DNA from: Roseateles terrae
GTDB taxonomy: Bacteria; Pseudomonadota; Gammaproteobacteria; Burkholderiales; Burkholderiaceae_C
Assembly (NCBI RefSeq): GCF_014192155.1
Contig: NZ_JACHXO010000003.1
Coordinates: 310,001 to 374,000, forward strand
Reading direction: 5' to 3'
Length of the DNA: 64,000 bases
This document shows, one piece after another, positions 53,311 through 60,917 of this stretch. The first letter of the stretch is position 1. Every line of letters begins with the position of its first letter. The position numbers were made by a program, and so were the translations under genes. The notes beneath the pieces are model-generated. The model was not told the DNA's origin. It did no database searches and saw only the letters and a program-made list of their open reading frames with translations.

Positions 53311-55995
53311 ATGGACGCTCTGGACAAGGAACGTTGGCTGGCCTTGAGTCCGCTGCTGGACCAACTGCTGGACCGGGAGGAAGAAGATCGCCATCGGTGG
53401 CTGGCGCAACTGCGCGCGAACGATGCCGCAACGGCGGATGAGCTGGAAGCCCTGTTGGCGCAGCATCAGGCGCTGGATGCGCAGGGCTTCATGGACCGGC
53501 CGGCGGCGGAGCAGATCGGCGGCGTCCCGGCGCCGGTGGGTGAGTCACCGGCGAATGAGCCCGACCTGGCGGGTGAGTCCATCGGTCCCTATCAGCTGGA
53601 ACGCGAAGTCGGCCAGGGCGGCATGGGTGCGGTCTGGCTGGCGCGACGGGCGGATGGCCGCTTTCAGGGCGAGGTGGCCATCAAGTTCCTGAAGGCCGGT
53701 CTGTTCGGCAAAGGCGACAACGGACGCTTTGCGCGCGAGGGACAGATCCTTGGCCGCCTGTCTCATCCGCACATTGCGCGACTGCTGGATGCAGGGGTGC
53801 ACCAGGGGCGTCAGCCCTATCTCGTGCTGGAGTATGTGGATGGGTTGCCGATTGACCGGTACTGCCATGAACACGGACTGGACATCGAGTCCCGAATCCG
53901 ACTGTTCCTGGATGTGCTGGCCGCGGTGGCACATGCGCATCAGCGGCTGATCCTGCACCGGGACCTCAAGCCCAGCAACATCCTGGTGACGTCGGACGGA
54001 CAGGTGAAGCTGCTGGACTTCGGCATTGCCAAGCTGATGGACGACGCCACCCAGCCGGCGGCGGCCACCGAATTGACCCAGTTGGCCGGCAGCGCCTTCA
54101 CGCCGCAGTACGCAGCGCCGGAGCAGATCCAGCAAGGCGATGTGACCACCGCGACCGATGTGTATGCACTGGGCGTGCTGCTCTATCAGTTGCTGGGCGG
54201 ACGTCATCCCACGGCCGACGACACGCAGACGCATCTGGACCGGCTCAAGGCAGTGGTGGAGCTGGTGCCCAAGCGGCTGTCGGACGTGGCGGCGGGGCAA
54301 CTGGACCCGGTGATTGCCCGGCAGGCCCGGCTGCTGAAGGGGGATCTGGATACGGTCGTGGCCAAGGCGCTGAAAAAGGCGCCGGCGGACCGGTATGCCA
54401 ATGCGGAGCAGCTGTCCGCAGACTTGAATCACTGGCTGCTGCACGAGCCGATCACCGCACGGCCGGACACACGCTTTTATGTGCTGGGACGTTTCGTGCG
54501 GCGGCATCGGCTGGCCGTGGGCGCGAGCACGGCGGCGGTGCTGGCACTGGTGGGGCTGACGAGTTTCAGCGTGGTGCAGGCGCATCGCGCCGCGCAGGCG
54601 GAGCATCAGGCGCAACAGCGACGGCAACAGGCGGACGACCTGCTGAGCTTCATGCTCGGAGAGTTCGCAGACAAGCTTCGACCCATCGGGCGACTGGAAT
54701 TGCTGGACAGTGTGGGGACGAAGGCGCTGTCGTATCTGGCGACGAGCGAGTCGCTGAGTCCCCAGGAGCGACTGCAGCGGGCGAAGGCGCTGACAGTGCT
54801 GGGTGAAGTCCGTGTGTCGAAGCGGGACATGGAGGGCGCACGGGAGCCGCTGATGGCGGCCCAGGCGCTGCTGGAGGGGCCACCGCCGAGCCGGGAACTC
54901 GCGGGAGCCTGGTACAAGGCGCAGGGCGCTGCGGCATTCTGGGAGGGCCACTCGTACTACACGAAACGGCAATTTGCGCAGGCGCTGGGGCCGCTGGAGC
55001 GGTACGCCCGATTCAGCCGGGCATGGCTGGATGCGGAGCCCGACAACGATGAGGCCCTGACGGAGCTGGCGTATGCGGAGAACAGCCTGGGCTCGCTCCA
55101 GCTGGAGAACACCGATTTCGAGGGGGCCGTTCGAAGCTTCCAGGCGTCGATCGAGATCAAGCAGAAAGTTCTGGCCAAAAGTCCGCCGGACAAGACGGCT
55201 GCCTTGAAGGCTGAGCTGGCGGACAGCATGAGCTGGCTGGGGACGACCTGGCTGAGAAAAGGCGAGGAACGCGAGGCGCTGCCCGCCTTTTTCAAGGCGA
55301 TTCAGCTGCTTGAAGAAGTGCACAAGGAACAACCCAGGAACGGGTTCTGGACGTATCAGTTGGCGGCCATGCACCGGGCCACTGCCCAGACGGCGATGGT
55401 GCTGAATGACACCGGACTGGCCGTCCGGCATGTGGATGAAGCCGTCCGGATCATGGAGGCGCTTCACACCCAGGATCCGTCCAACATGAACTGGCGCATC
55501 AACCTGTTGATGGCGCGCTCCCTGCAGCTGGCCTACCGAACGGACGGCGTCGAGGTGGGGAAGCAACTGGACGCATGGGCCGCCATCGCCGCTGAATGGA
55601 CGGAGATCGAAAAGAGCACCAAGGCCAAAGAGTCTCCCACCGTGCTCTCCGAGCGCTATCAATCCGATCTCAGCTATGCGAAGACGCTGGCGGCAGCAGG
55701 CCGACGCAACGAGTCCATGGAACTCTTCGACCGGGTCCTGGCGGGCGCCGACGCCGGGTTGAAAAGGCGCCCCGACTTCATGCTTCTGCTGATTTATGTG
55801 GATGCCTCCACGTCAGCACTGCAAGCCCTTCCAGACAGCGCGGAGTTTGCAATGAAGCGCCAGTCGCTTTGCAATGAACTGGCGGCAGAAATTCAGAAGA
55901 TGCCGCAATTCATCGGCGTTCATCGAAAGATCACCCGCGCCTGGAATGCTGCCCAATCCTGCCTGGGGAGGGAGTCCTCGGCATTGAAGAACTGA
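53311..55995 (+). CDS. Membrane Ser/Thr protein kinase with C-terminal TPR domain
   Basis: An 894-residue protein. The Hanks-type kinase domain (about 94-365) is complete: EVGQGGMGAVWLA (Gly loop), VAIKFLK (Lys125), LHRDLKPSNIL (catalytic Asp218), LLDFGIAKL (DFG 236-238) and AFTPQYAAPEQIQ. A single membrane helix follows (about 398-420, LAVGASTAAVLALVGL), then a long helical region with TPR-like repeats to the end, probably periplasmic. The N-terminal 90 residues resemble a sigma-interacting or helical adaptor. The order sigma factor, kinase, small protein and exporter suggests that outside signals sensed by the TPR part control the sigma factor. The 3' third has lower GC than its surroundings. 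Confidence 0.92.
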   Translation: MDALDKERWLALSPLLDQLLDREEEDRHRWLAQLRANDAATADELEALLAQHQALDAQGFMDRPAAEQIGGVPAPVGESPANEPDLAGESIGPYQLEREVGQGGMGAVWLARRADGRFQGEVAIKFLKAGLFGKGDNGRFAREGQILGRLSHPHIARLLDAGVHQGRQPYLVLEYVDGLPIDRYCHEHGLDIESRIRLFLDVLAAVAHAHQRLILHRDLKPSNILVTSDGQVKLLDFGIAKLMDDATQPAAATELTQLAGSAFTPQYAAPEQIQQGDVTTATDVYALGVLLYQLLGGRHPTADDTQTHLDRLKAVVELVPKRLSDVAAGQLDPVIARQARLLKGDLDTVVAKALKKAPADRYANAEQLSADLNHWLLHEPITARPDTRFYVLGRFVRRHRLAVGASTAAVLALVGLTSFSVVQAHRAAQAEHQAQQRRQQADDLLSFMLGEFADKLRPIGRLELLDSVGTKALSYLATSESLSPQERLQRAKALTVLGEVRVSKRDMEGAREPLMAAQALLEGPPPSRELAGAWYKAQGAAAFWEGHSYYTKRQFAQALGPLERYARFSRAWLDAEPDNDEALTELAYAENSLGSLQLENTDFEGAVRSFQASIEIKQKVLAKSPPDKTAALKAELADSMSWLGTTWLRKGEEREALPAFFKAIQLLEEVHKEQPRNGFWTYQLAAMHRATAQTAMVLNDTGLAVRHVDEAVRIMEALHTQDPSNMNWRINLLMARSLQLAYRTDGVEVGKQLDAWAAIAAEWTEIEKSTKAKESPTVLSERYQSDLSYAKTLAAAGRRNESMELFDRVLAGADAGLKRRPDFMLLLIYVDASTSALQALPDSAEFAMKRQSLCNELAAEIQKMPQFIGVHRKITRAWNAAQSCLGRESSALKN

Positions 55996-56028
55996 TCTTC
56001 CCACCACAACCACGAGAGAGAGAAAAAC

Positions 56029-56436
56029 ATGACTGCTGAATTCTTTGTGCGTGCCACTCCGAGTGACGACGGCAACTTCGCCGAGTGCAGCTACTACGCT
56101 GACAAGCAAGCCACCACGCCCATCCCGGGCTCGACCTTCAATGTCCGCAAGAACGCTGGCGAATGCATCTTCACCGAAGCGGACGGATCGTCGCTGACGC
56201 TCATCGGCGCGAGCTTCAGTACGCTGGGCGGAACGCCTGGCATGAACAGCAGCAACTTCTGCCCGGCCGACGCCGACCATTCGATTCGGGTCAACATGCC
56301 CACCACATTCATCTGCACCAAGGGCGTCGTCCTGCTGTTCTCGAGCCCCGATGTGGTGGACAACATCTACCCGAGCAGCGACCCGCAAATCATCAACGAT
56401 GGTCCGCTGCCGCCGCCCCCCGCTGTGGCCGGTTGA
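56029..56436 (+). CDS. Small four-cysteine protein of unknown family
   Basis: A 135-residue protein with no hydrophobic signal peptide. It is acidic, rich in Ser, Thr and Asn, and has four cysteines (20, 46, 78, 96) and a Pro-rich end (GPLPPPPAVAG). A Leu-Gly-Gly at 66-68 is the only double-glycine site; it is too far in, and its upstream residues fit poorly, for a classic C39 leader. I do not recognise the family. A purine-rich AGAGAGAG tract precedes the ATG. It follows the kinase gene by 33 bases and is closed by two terminators before the exporter gene. By position it is either the exported cargo or a kinase target. Confidence 0.7.
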   Translation: MTAEFFVRATPSDDGNFAECSYYADKQATTPIPGSTFNVRKNAGECIFTEADGSSLTLIGASFSTLGGTPGMNSSNFCPADADHSIRVNMPTTFICTKGVVLLFSSPDVVDNIYPSSDPQIINDGPLPPPPAVAG

Positions 56437-56443
56437 TGCTGCC

Positions 56444-56464
56444 ACGGGCCGATCGGCCCGTTTT
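56444..56464 (+). terminator. Rho-independent terminator after the small-protein gene
   Basis: ACGGGCC (56444-56450) pairs with GGCCCGT (56455-56461) around GATC, followed by TTTTC. It begins eight bases after the small-protein stop codon. Confidence 0.8.
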
Positions 56465-56586
56465 CATTGGGATGAGCGCCTGGCACGCCGTATTGGTAAC
56501 AACCCCAATACGGGGATTGCCCAGATGCGTTGACGTGTCGATGCCGATGTCTCCATACTCATGAGCCATTGACACCCCAGCCCCGA

Positions 56587-56610
56587 GGGTCGCGATCTCG
56601 CGACCCTTTT
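56587..56610 (+). terminator. Second rho-independent terminator before the exporter gene
   Basis: GGGTCGCG (56587-56594) pairs with CGCGACCC (56599-56606) around ATCT, followed by TTTT. Two stops in a row before the exporter suggest that it has its own promoter, or that read-through is used to make less exporter than small protein. Confidence 0.8.
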
Positions 56611-56673
56611 CGTTTCCGGAAGCGCCCCCGGTTCTGTCGCCCCGTCCATTCCGCACAACCCAAGAGACCGCTG

Positions 56674-58941
56674 TTGAATCCCTTTGATTGGATGCGTGGC
56701 AGGCGAGCACTGCCGATGTTTCACCAGTCCGAAGTCGTGGAATGCGGCCTGGCCTGTGTGGCCATGATCGCCGCCTACCATGGGCATTCGGTCAACCTCA
56801 ATGGGCTGCGGCAGCGCTACGCCCTGTCCCTCAAGGGCAGCACCATGCTGGACATCGTCAAGATGGCCGACAGCCTGGACTTCTCCTGCCGCTCCTTCCG
56901 CCTGGAGCCGGCGGACCTTCACCGGGTGCAGACGCCCTGCATCCTGCACTGGGACCTGAATCACTTTGTCGTGCTGCGCGAAATGCGGGGCGACGTCGCC
57001 ATCATTCACGATCCGGGCGTCGGCATCCGCCACGTTCATCCGCGTGAGATGTCCCAGAGCTTCACCGGCATTGCGCTGGAGCTGCATCCGACCAGCCATT
57101 TCAAGCCGGTGGAGGTTCGCGTCAGCGCCCGCATGCGGGACCTGTGGACCCGTGTGCGCGGCTGGCGGGGGCCCCTGCTGCAGACGCTGGTGCTCTCCCT
57201 GCTGTTGCAGCTGTTCGCGATGGCCGCGCCGGCTTTCCTGCAGCTGGCCATGGATGACGCCGTCTCCCGCATGGACCAGCATTTCCTGCTGATCCTGGCC
57301 ATCGGCTTCGGTGTCATGTACGGGCTGCAGGCCCTGACCGAAGCGCTGCGCAGCTTCACCGTGCTGCAGCTGGGCCAGGCGATGAGCTTTCAACTCACCG
57401 GCAATGTGCTGCGCCATCTGCTGCGCCTGCCTGCGGAGTTCTTTGAAAAGCGCATCGTCGGCGACATCCTCTCCCGCGTGGGGGCCGTCCGGCCGATCCA
57501 GGAGGCGCTCACCCAGTCGGTCGTGACCGCTTCGATTGACGGCGTGATGACCCTCGCCACCGCCGCGCTGCTGTTGATCTACAGCCCCGCCCTGGGCGGT
57601 GTGGTGCTCGGCTCGATGCTGCTTTATGCAGCGGTGGTGATGGGCCTGTACCCCTTGCGCCGTCAGCGGGAAGAAGAGCTGCTCATGGCCCAGGCCGAGG
57701 CGCAGACCTATCTGATTGAATCGATCCGCGCTTCCAAGACCGTCAAGCTGTATGGCCGCGAGGCCCAGCGCGAAATGGTGTGGCGCAATCACTTTGCGGA
57801 TGTGGTGAATGCCACCCTGGGCAGTGGCAAGGTCGAGGTGGGCACGACCTTCGCCCGCAGCCTGTTGTTCAATCTTCAGCTGGTGGTCATTGTCTACCTC
57901 GGCGCCCAGCGGGTGATGGTCAATGAACTCAGCGCCGGCATGCTGTTCGCCATCCTGCTGTACCGGAATCAGTTTGGTGAGCGTGCCGAAGCGCTGATCC
58001 GGCAGGTCATCCAGTTCCGCCTGCTGCGCCTGCACCTGGAGCGACTGGCCGACATCGTCACCACGCCGCGCGAGGCGGGCCTGGAGGCTGCCGCGTCACT
58101 GCCCGACCGCGAACTGCGTGGCGCCATCAGCCTGCGCAATGTCTCCTTCCGATACGCCCAGAATGAGCCCATGCTGCTGCAGGACGTGTCGCTGGACATC
58201 GAACCCGGCGAGTACGTCGCCATCATCGGCAGCTCCGGGGGTGGCAAAACGACGCTGCTCAAGCTGATGCTGAGCCTGTTGCCGCCCACCCAGGGCGAGA
58301 TCCTGGTGGACGGCATGCCCTTGCAGTCCTTCGGCATTCAGGCCTGGCGCCGCGCCATTGGCGTCGTGCAGCAGGACGACGGCCTGCTGATGGGCACCAT
58401 CGCCGACAACATCGCTTTCTTCGACCCCCAGCTGGACATGGCCCGCGTGGTGGAAAGCGCCCAGGCCGCTGCGGTGCACGACGAAATCCAGGCCATGCCG
58501 ATGGGCTACCTCAGCATGGTGGGCGACATGGGCAGCACCCTTTCCGGCGGTCAGCGCCAGCGGGTGTTGCTGGCGCGTGCGCTGTACCGCCGGCCGTCGG
58601 TGCTGTTCCTGGACGAGGGCACGGCCAACCTGGACCCGCAGTCGGAACGTCGCATCGCCGACCTGGTGCAGGACATGCCCATCACCCGCATCGTCGTGGC
58701 GCACCGGCCCGAGCTGGTGGACCGCGCCACCCGGGTGTTTGAACTCAGCCGGGGCCGGCTGATCGAGCGCAAGGGCCCTGGCGTCGCGGTGGCGGCGCCA
58801 CCAGCCACTGCGGCGGCGACCGTCACCGCGGCAACGGTCACGGCCTCAGCCTCACAGGCCTCCCCGGGATCCCCGGAGCCTCAGGCTCCCAAGGACGAGC
58901 CGGGCGCCAGCGCGCCTCATCCCTCCAGCGAGCCCGCGTGA
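56674..58941 (+). CDS. Peptidase-containing ABC exporter (C39, CvaB/RaxB-like)
   Basis: A protein of about 755 residues. The N-terminal C39 cysteine peptidase is intact: QSEVVECGLACVAMIAAYHG (Gln18, Cys24 with numbering from TTG 56674), the His in LHWDLNHFVVLRE and the Asp in IHDPGVG. A six-helix membrane domain follows (about 160-430). The ATPase has Walker A GSSGGGKTTLLKL, signature LSGGQRQRVLLARA and Walker B VLFLDEGTANLD. The C-terminal 60 residues are Ala/Pro/Thr-rich. Such exporters cut the leader of a peptide after Gly-Gly and secrete it. The start could be TTG 56674 or ATG 56692. The stop lies one base from the HlyD gene. No double-glycine peptide is obvious nearby. Confidence 0.92.
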   Translation: MNPFDWMRGRRALPMFHQSEVVECGLACVAMIAAYHGHSVNLNGLRQRYALSLKGSTMLDIVKMADSLDFSCRSFRLEPADLHRVQTPCILHWDLNHFVVLREMRGDVAIIHDPGVGIRHVHPREMSQSFTGIALELHPTSHFKPVEVRVSARMRDLWTRVRGWRGPLLQTLVLSLLLQLFAMAAPAFLQLAMDDAVSRMDQHFLLILAIGFGVMYGLQALTEALRSFTVLQLGQAMSFQLTGNVLRHLLRLPAEFFEKRIVGDILSRVGAVRPIQEALTQSVVTASIDGVMTLATAALLLIYSPALGGVVLGSMLLYAAVVMGLYPLRRQREEELLMAQAEAQTYLIESIRASKTVKLYGREAQREMVWRNHFADVVNATLGSGKVEVGTTFARSLLFNLQLVVIVYLGAQRVMVNELSAGMLFAILLYRNQFGERAEALIRQVIQFRLLRLHLERLADIVTTPREAGLEAAASLPDRELRGAISLRNVSFRYAQNEPMLLQDVSLDIEPGEYVAIIGSSGGGKTTLLKLMLSLLPPTQGEILVDGMPLQSFGIQAWRRAIGVVQQDDGLLMGTIADNIAFFDPQLDMARVVESAQAAAVHDEIQAMPMGYLSMVGDMGSTLSGGQRQRVLLARALYRRPSVLFLDEGTANLDPQSERRIADLVQDMPITRIVVAHRPELVDRATRVFELSRGRLIERKGPGVAVAAPPATAAATVTAATVTASASQASPGSPEPQAPKDEPGASAPHPSSEPA

Positions 58942-58942
58942 C

Positions 58943-60193
58943 ATGAATCCCAAAACCCTCTTCCGCAAGGAAGCGATCGAGCATCAGGGGCAGCGCCTGC
59001 TGGGCGAGGTGCTGCTGCAGGTCCCGGCCGGCGCCCGCTGGGTGACCGCCACGGTGGTGCTGGTGTTCGTATTGGTCGTGGTCTTCCTGTTCTTCGGCAC
59101 CTACGCCCGCCGTGAGACCGTCACCGGCTGGTTGCGCCCCGAAGGCGGCGTGATCCGCGTCGAAGCGCAGGGCGACGGCGTGGTCGAGCAATTGCAGGCG
59201 GTGGAAGGCGACCGGGTGAGCCGGGGCGCGCCCATCGCCACCTTGCGGCTGGACGGTGAGCTGGAGCAGGGTCAGAGCCTGTCGAGCCGACTGGTCGCTG
59301 GCCTGGCGCGGGAGCGGCAGCAGCTGGAGCAGCAGCGGGACGCCATCCGCGCCCGTTACCAGCAGCGGGAGGCGCGGCTGCAGGAGGAGATCCGCAGTCT
59401 GGAGGCCGAGCTGACCCAGTACCGCCGCCAGATCGAGAACCTGGACCGACGCGCCGCGCTGGCGCAGCGACAGGTGCAGGATCAGGCCGACCTGGCCCGC
59501 CAGGGCTATCTCTCCCGTCGCGATGCCGACAAACTCGAAGACGCCGTGCTCTCCATCACCGAGAGCCTTGAATCGGTGCGGCAGGACATGCTGGCCCGCG
59601 ACACCACCCTGCGCAACACCCGCCATGAGTTGAGCGGCGTGGGCTCCGAGCGGGACGCGGCGCTGGCCGAAGTCGGCGAAAAGCTGGCTGCCCTGACCCA
59701 GCGCAATGCCGAGGCCGAGCGGCGCGGTCGCGTGCAGCTGGTGGCGCCGATCGATGCGCGCGTCGGTAACGTGCGGGTGGAGCCGGGCGCGTCGGTCCGC
59801 GCCGGCACCCTGGTGGCGGATCTGCTGCCGGTGCAGGGGCCGCTGCGGGTGGAGCTGTTCGCGCCCAGCCGCGCCGTCGGCTTCGTCAAGGCCGGGGACG
59901 AGGTGCGCCTGCGCTTTGACGCCTTCCCCTATCAGAAGTTCGGCATCGGTCGGGGCCGGGTGATCAGCATCTCCCGCTCCGCCGTGGACCCGCGCGAGCT
60001 GCCGATGGGCCAGCAGGCGGCCGGTCCGGTGTACCGGGTGCTGGTCAGCCTGGACGATGGCGTGCCGGGCCTCGAAGGCCGGGCGGATGCGCTGCGTGCG
60101 GGTATGACGCTGCAGGCGGACCTGGTGCTGGAGGAGCGGCGGATCGTCGAATACCTGTTCGCCCCGGTGCTCGGCCTGGCCAAAAACGGCTGA
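58943..60193 (+). CDS. HlyD-family periplasmic adaptor (CvaA/RaxA-like)
   Basis: A 416-residue membrane fusion protein. It has a cytoplasmic start, one membrane helix (about 34-54, VTATVVLVFVLVVVFLFFG) and a biotinyl-lipoyl half-domain (RVEAQGDGVVEQLQAVEGDR). A long coiled coil (about 105-235) follows, then the second lipoyl half and a beta-barrel (VQLVAPIDARVGNVRVEPG, RFDAFPYQKFGIGRGRV). It bridges the C39 exporter to a TolC-type outer-membrane channel; no tolC homologue is encoded in the window. It is the second gene of the exporter operon. Confidence 0.92.
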   Translation: MNPKTLFRKEAIEHQGQRLLGEVLLQVPAGARWVTATVVLVFVLVVVFLFFGTYARRETVTGWLRPEGGVIRVEAQGDGVVEQLQAVEGDRVSRGAPIATLRLDGELEQGQSLSSRLVAGLARERQQLEQQRDAIRARYQQREARLQEEIRSLEAELTQYRRQIENLDRRAALAQRQVQDQADLARQGYLSRRDADKLEDAVLSITESLESVRQDMLARDTTLRNTRHELSGVGSERDAALAEVGEKLAALTQRNAEAERRGRVQLVAPIDARVGNVRVEPGASVRAGTLVADLLPVQGPLRVELFAPSRAVGFVKAGDEVRLRFDAFPYQKFGIGRGRVISISRSAVDPRELPMGQQAAGPVYRVLVSLDDGVPGLEGRADALRAGMTLQADLVLEERRIVEYLFAPVLGLAKNG

Positions 60194-60269
60194 CCCGCAC
60201 CTGCGGCCGGGTCTTGCCTGCCGGCGCACAATCAGCATCCACTCGAACAGCCTGAAGTACGGAGCCCTT

Positions 60270-60785
60270 ATGAAACAGATCGGAGCCGTCCTCGGCAGCG
60301 CCCTGCTGGCGGCGGTGCTGACCGCCGGCCTGAGCGGCTGCGCCACCCCGATCAAGGACGAACGTCTGCGGCCGGGCGTGAGTACCGGCGTGGAGCTGAT
60401 GCAGTACTACGGCTCACCCAGCCGGGTGTGGCCGGAAGCGGACGGTGGCCGCACGCTGGAATACGCCACCCAGCCGTTCGGTCAGACCTGTTACATGGTC
60501 CGGCTGGATGCCCAGGACCGCTTCGTCAGCGCGGTGGATGCGCTGGCCCCCTCCCAGCGGGAGCGGGTGCAGCCGGGCATGACACCGGAGGAGGTCACCC
60601 GGTTGCTCGGCCGGGAGCGCTCCCGCGTGTTTTTCCGCAACAGCGGTGAAGACGTCTGGGACTGGAATGTGCCGCCGGACATGAACGGCTACCTGCTGCG
60701 TTTCAACGTCCACTTCAAGGACGGCGTGGTGCTGCGCACCAGCTACAGCGTCGTCTATCCGGACCGGCGCTTCCTCTGGGACTGA
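60270..60785 (+). CDS. SmpA/OmlA (BamE-like) domain lipoprotein
   Basis: A 171-residue lipoprotein (LLAAVLTAGLSGC, lipidated Cys24). Two repeats of the BamE-like pattern are visible: LRPGVSTGVELMQYYGSPSR with TLEYATQPFG, and VQPGMTPEEVTRLLGRER with VWDWNVPP. This is the 'outer membrane protein assembly factor BamE-like' or SmpA/OmlA fold, but duplicated, unlike BamE itself. It is probably an envelope protein of unknown function. It stands alone, 76 bases after the HlyD gene. Confidence 0.8.
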   Translation: MKQIGAVLGSALLAAVLTAGLSGCATPIKDERLRPGVSTGVELMQYYGSPSRVWPEADGGRTLEYATQPFGQTCYMVRLDAQDRFVSAVDALAPSQRERVQPGMTPEEVTRLLGRERSRVFFRNSGEDVWDWNVPPDMNGYLLRFNVHFKDGVVLRTSYSVVYPDRRFLWD

Positions 60786-60917
60786 TGCCCGGGGTGCGGG
60801 CCCCGCCCCGGTGTGTGACGAAATGGTCGTCCGCGTGTCGTCCATCCCCCTCAGGCAGGAACGAATTGGCGGTTCGGTTCACTACACTTCCCCCTGAATC
60901 GAGGGGGAAGAGAGAAC

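Noticed and set aside
56029-56436. Small protein as a standard double-glycine bacteriocin precursor
   Set aside because: The only Gly-Gly is at residues 67-68, with unsuitable residues at -4 and -7 and no short leader before it. Kept only as a possible non-standard cargo.
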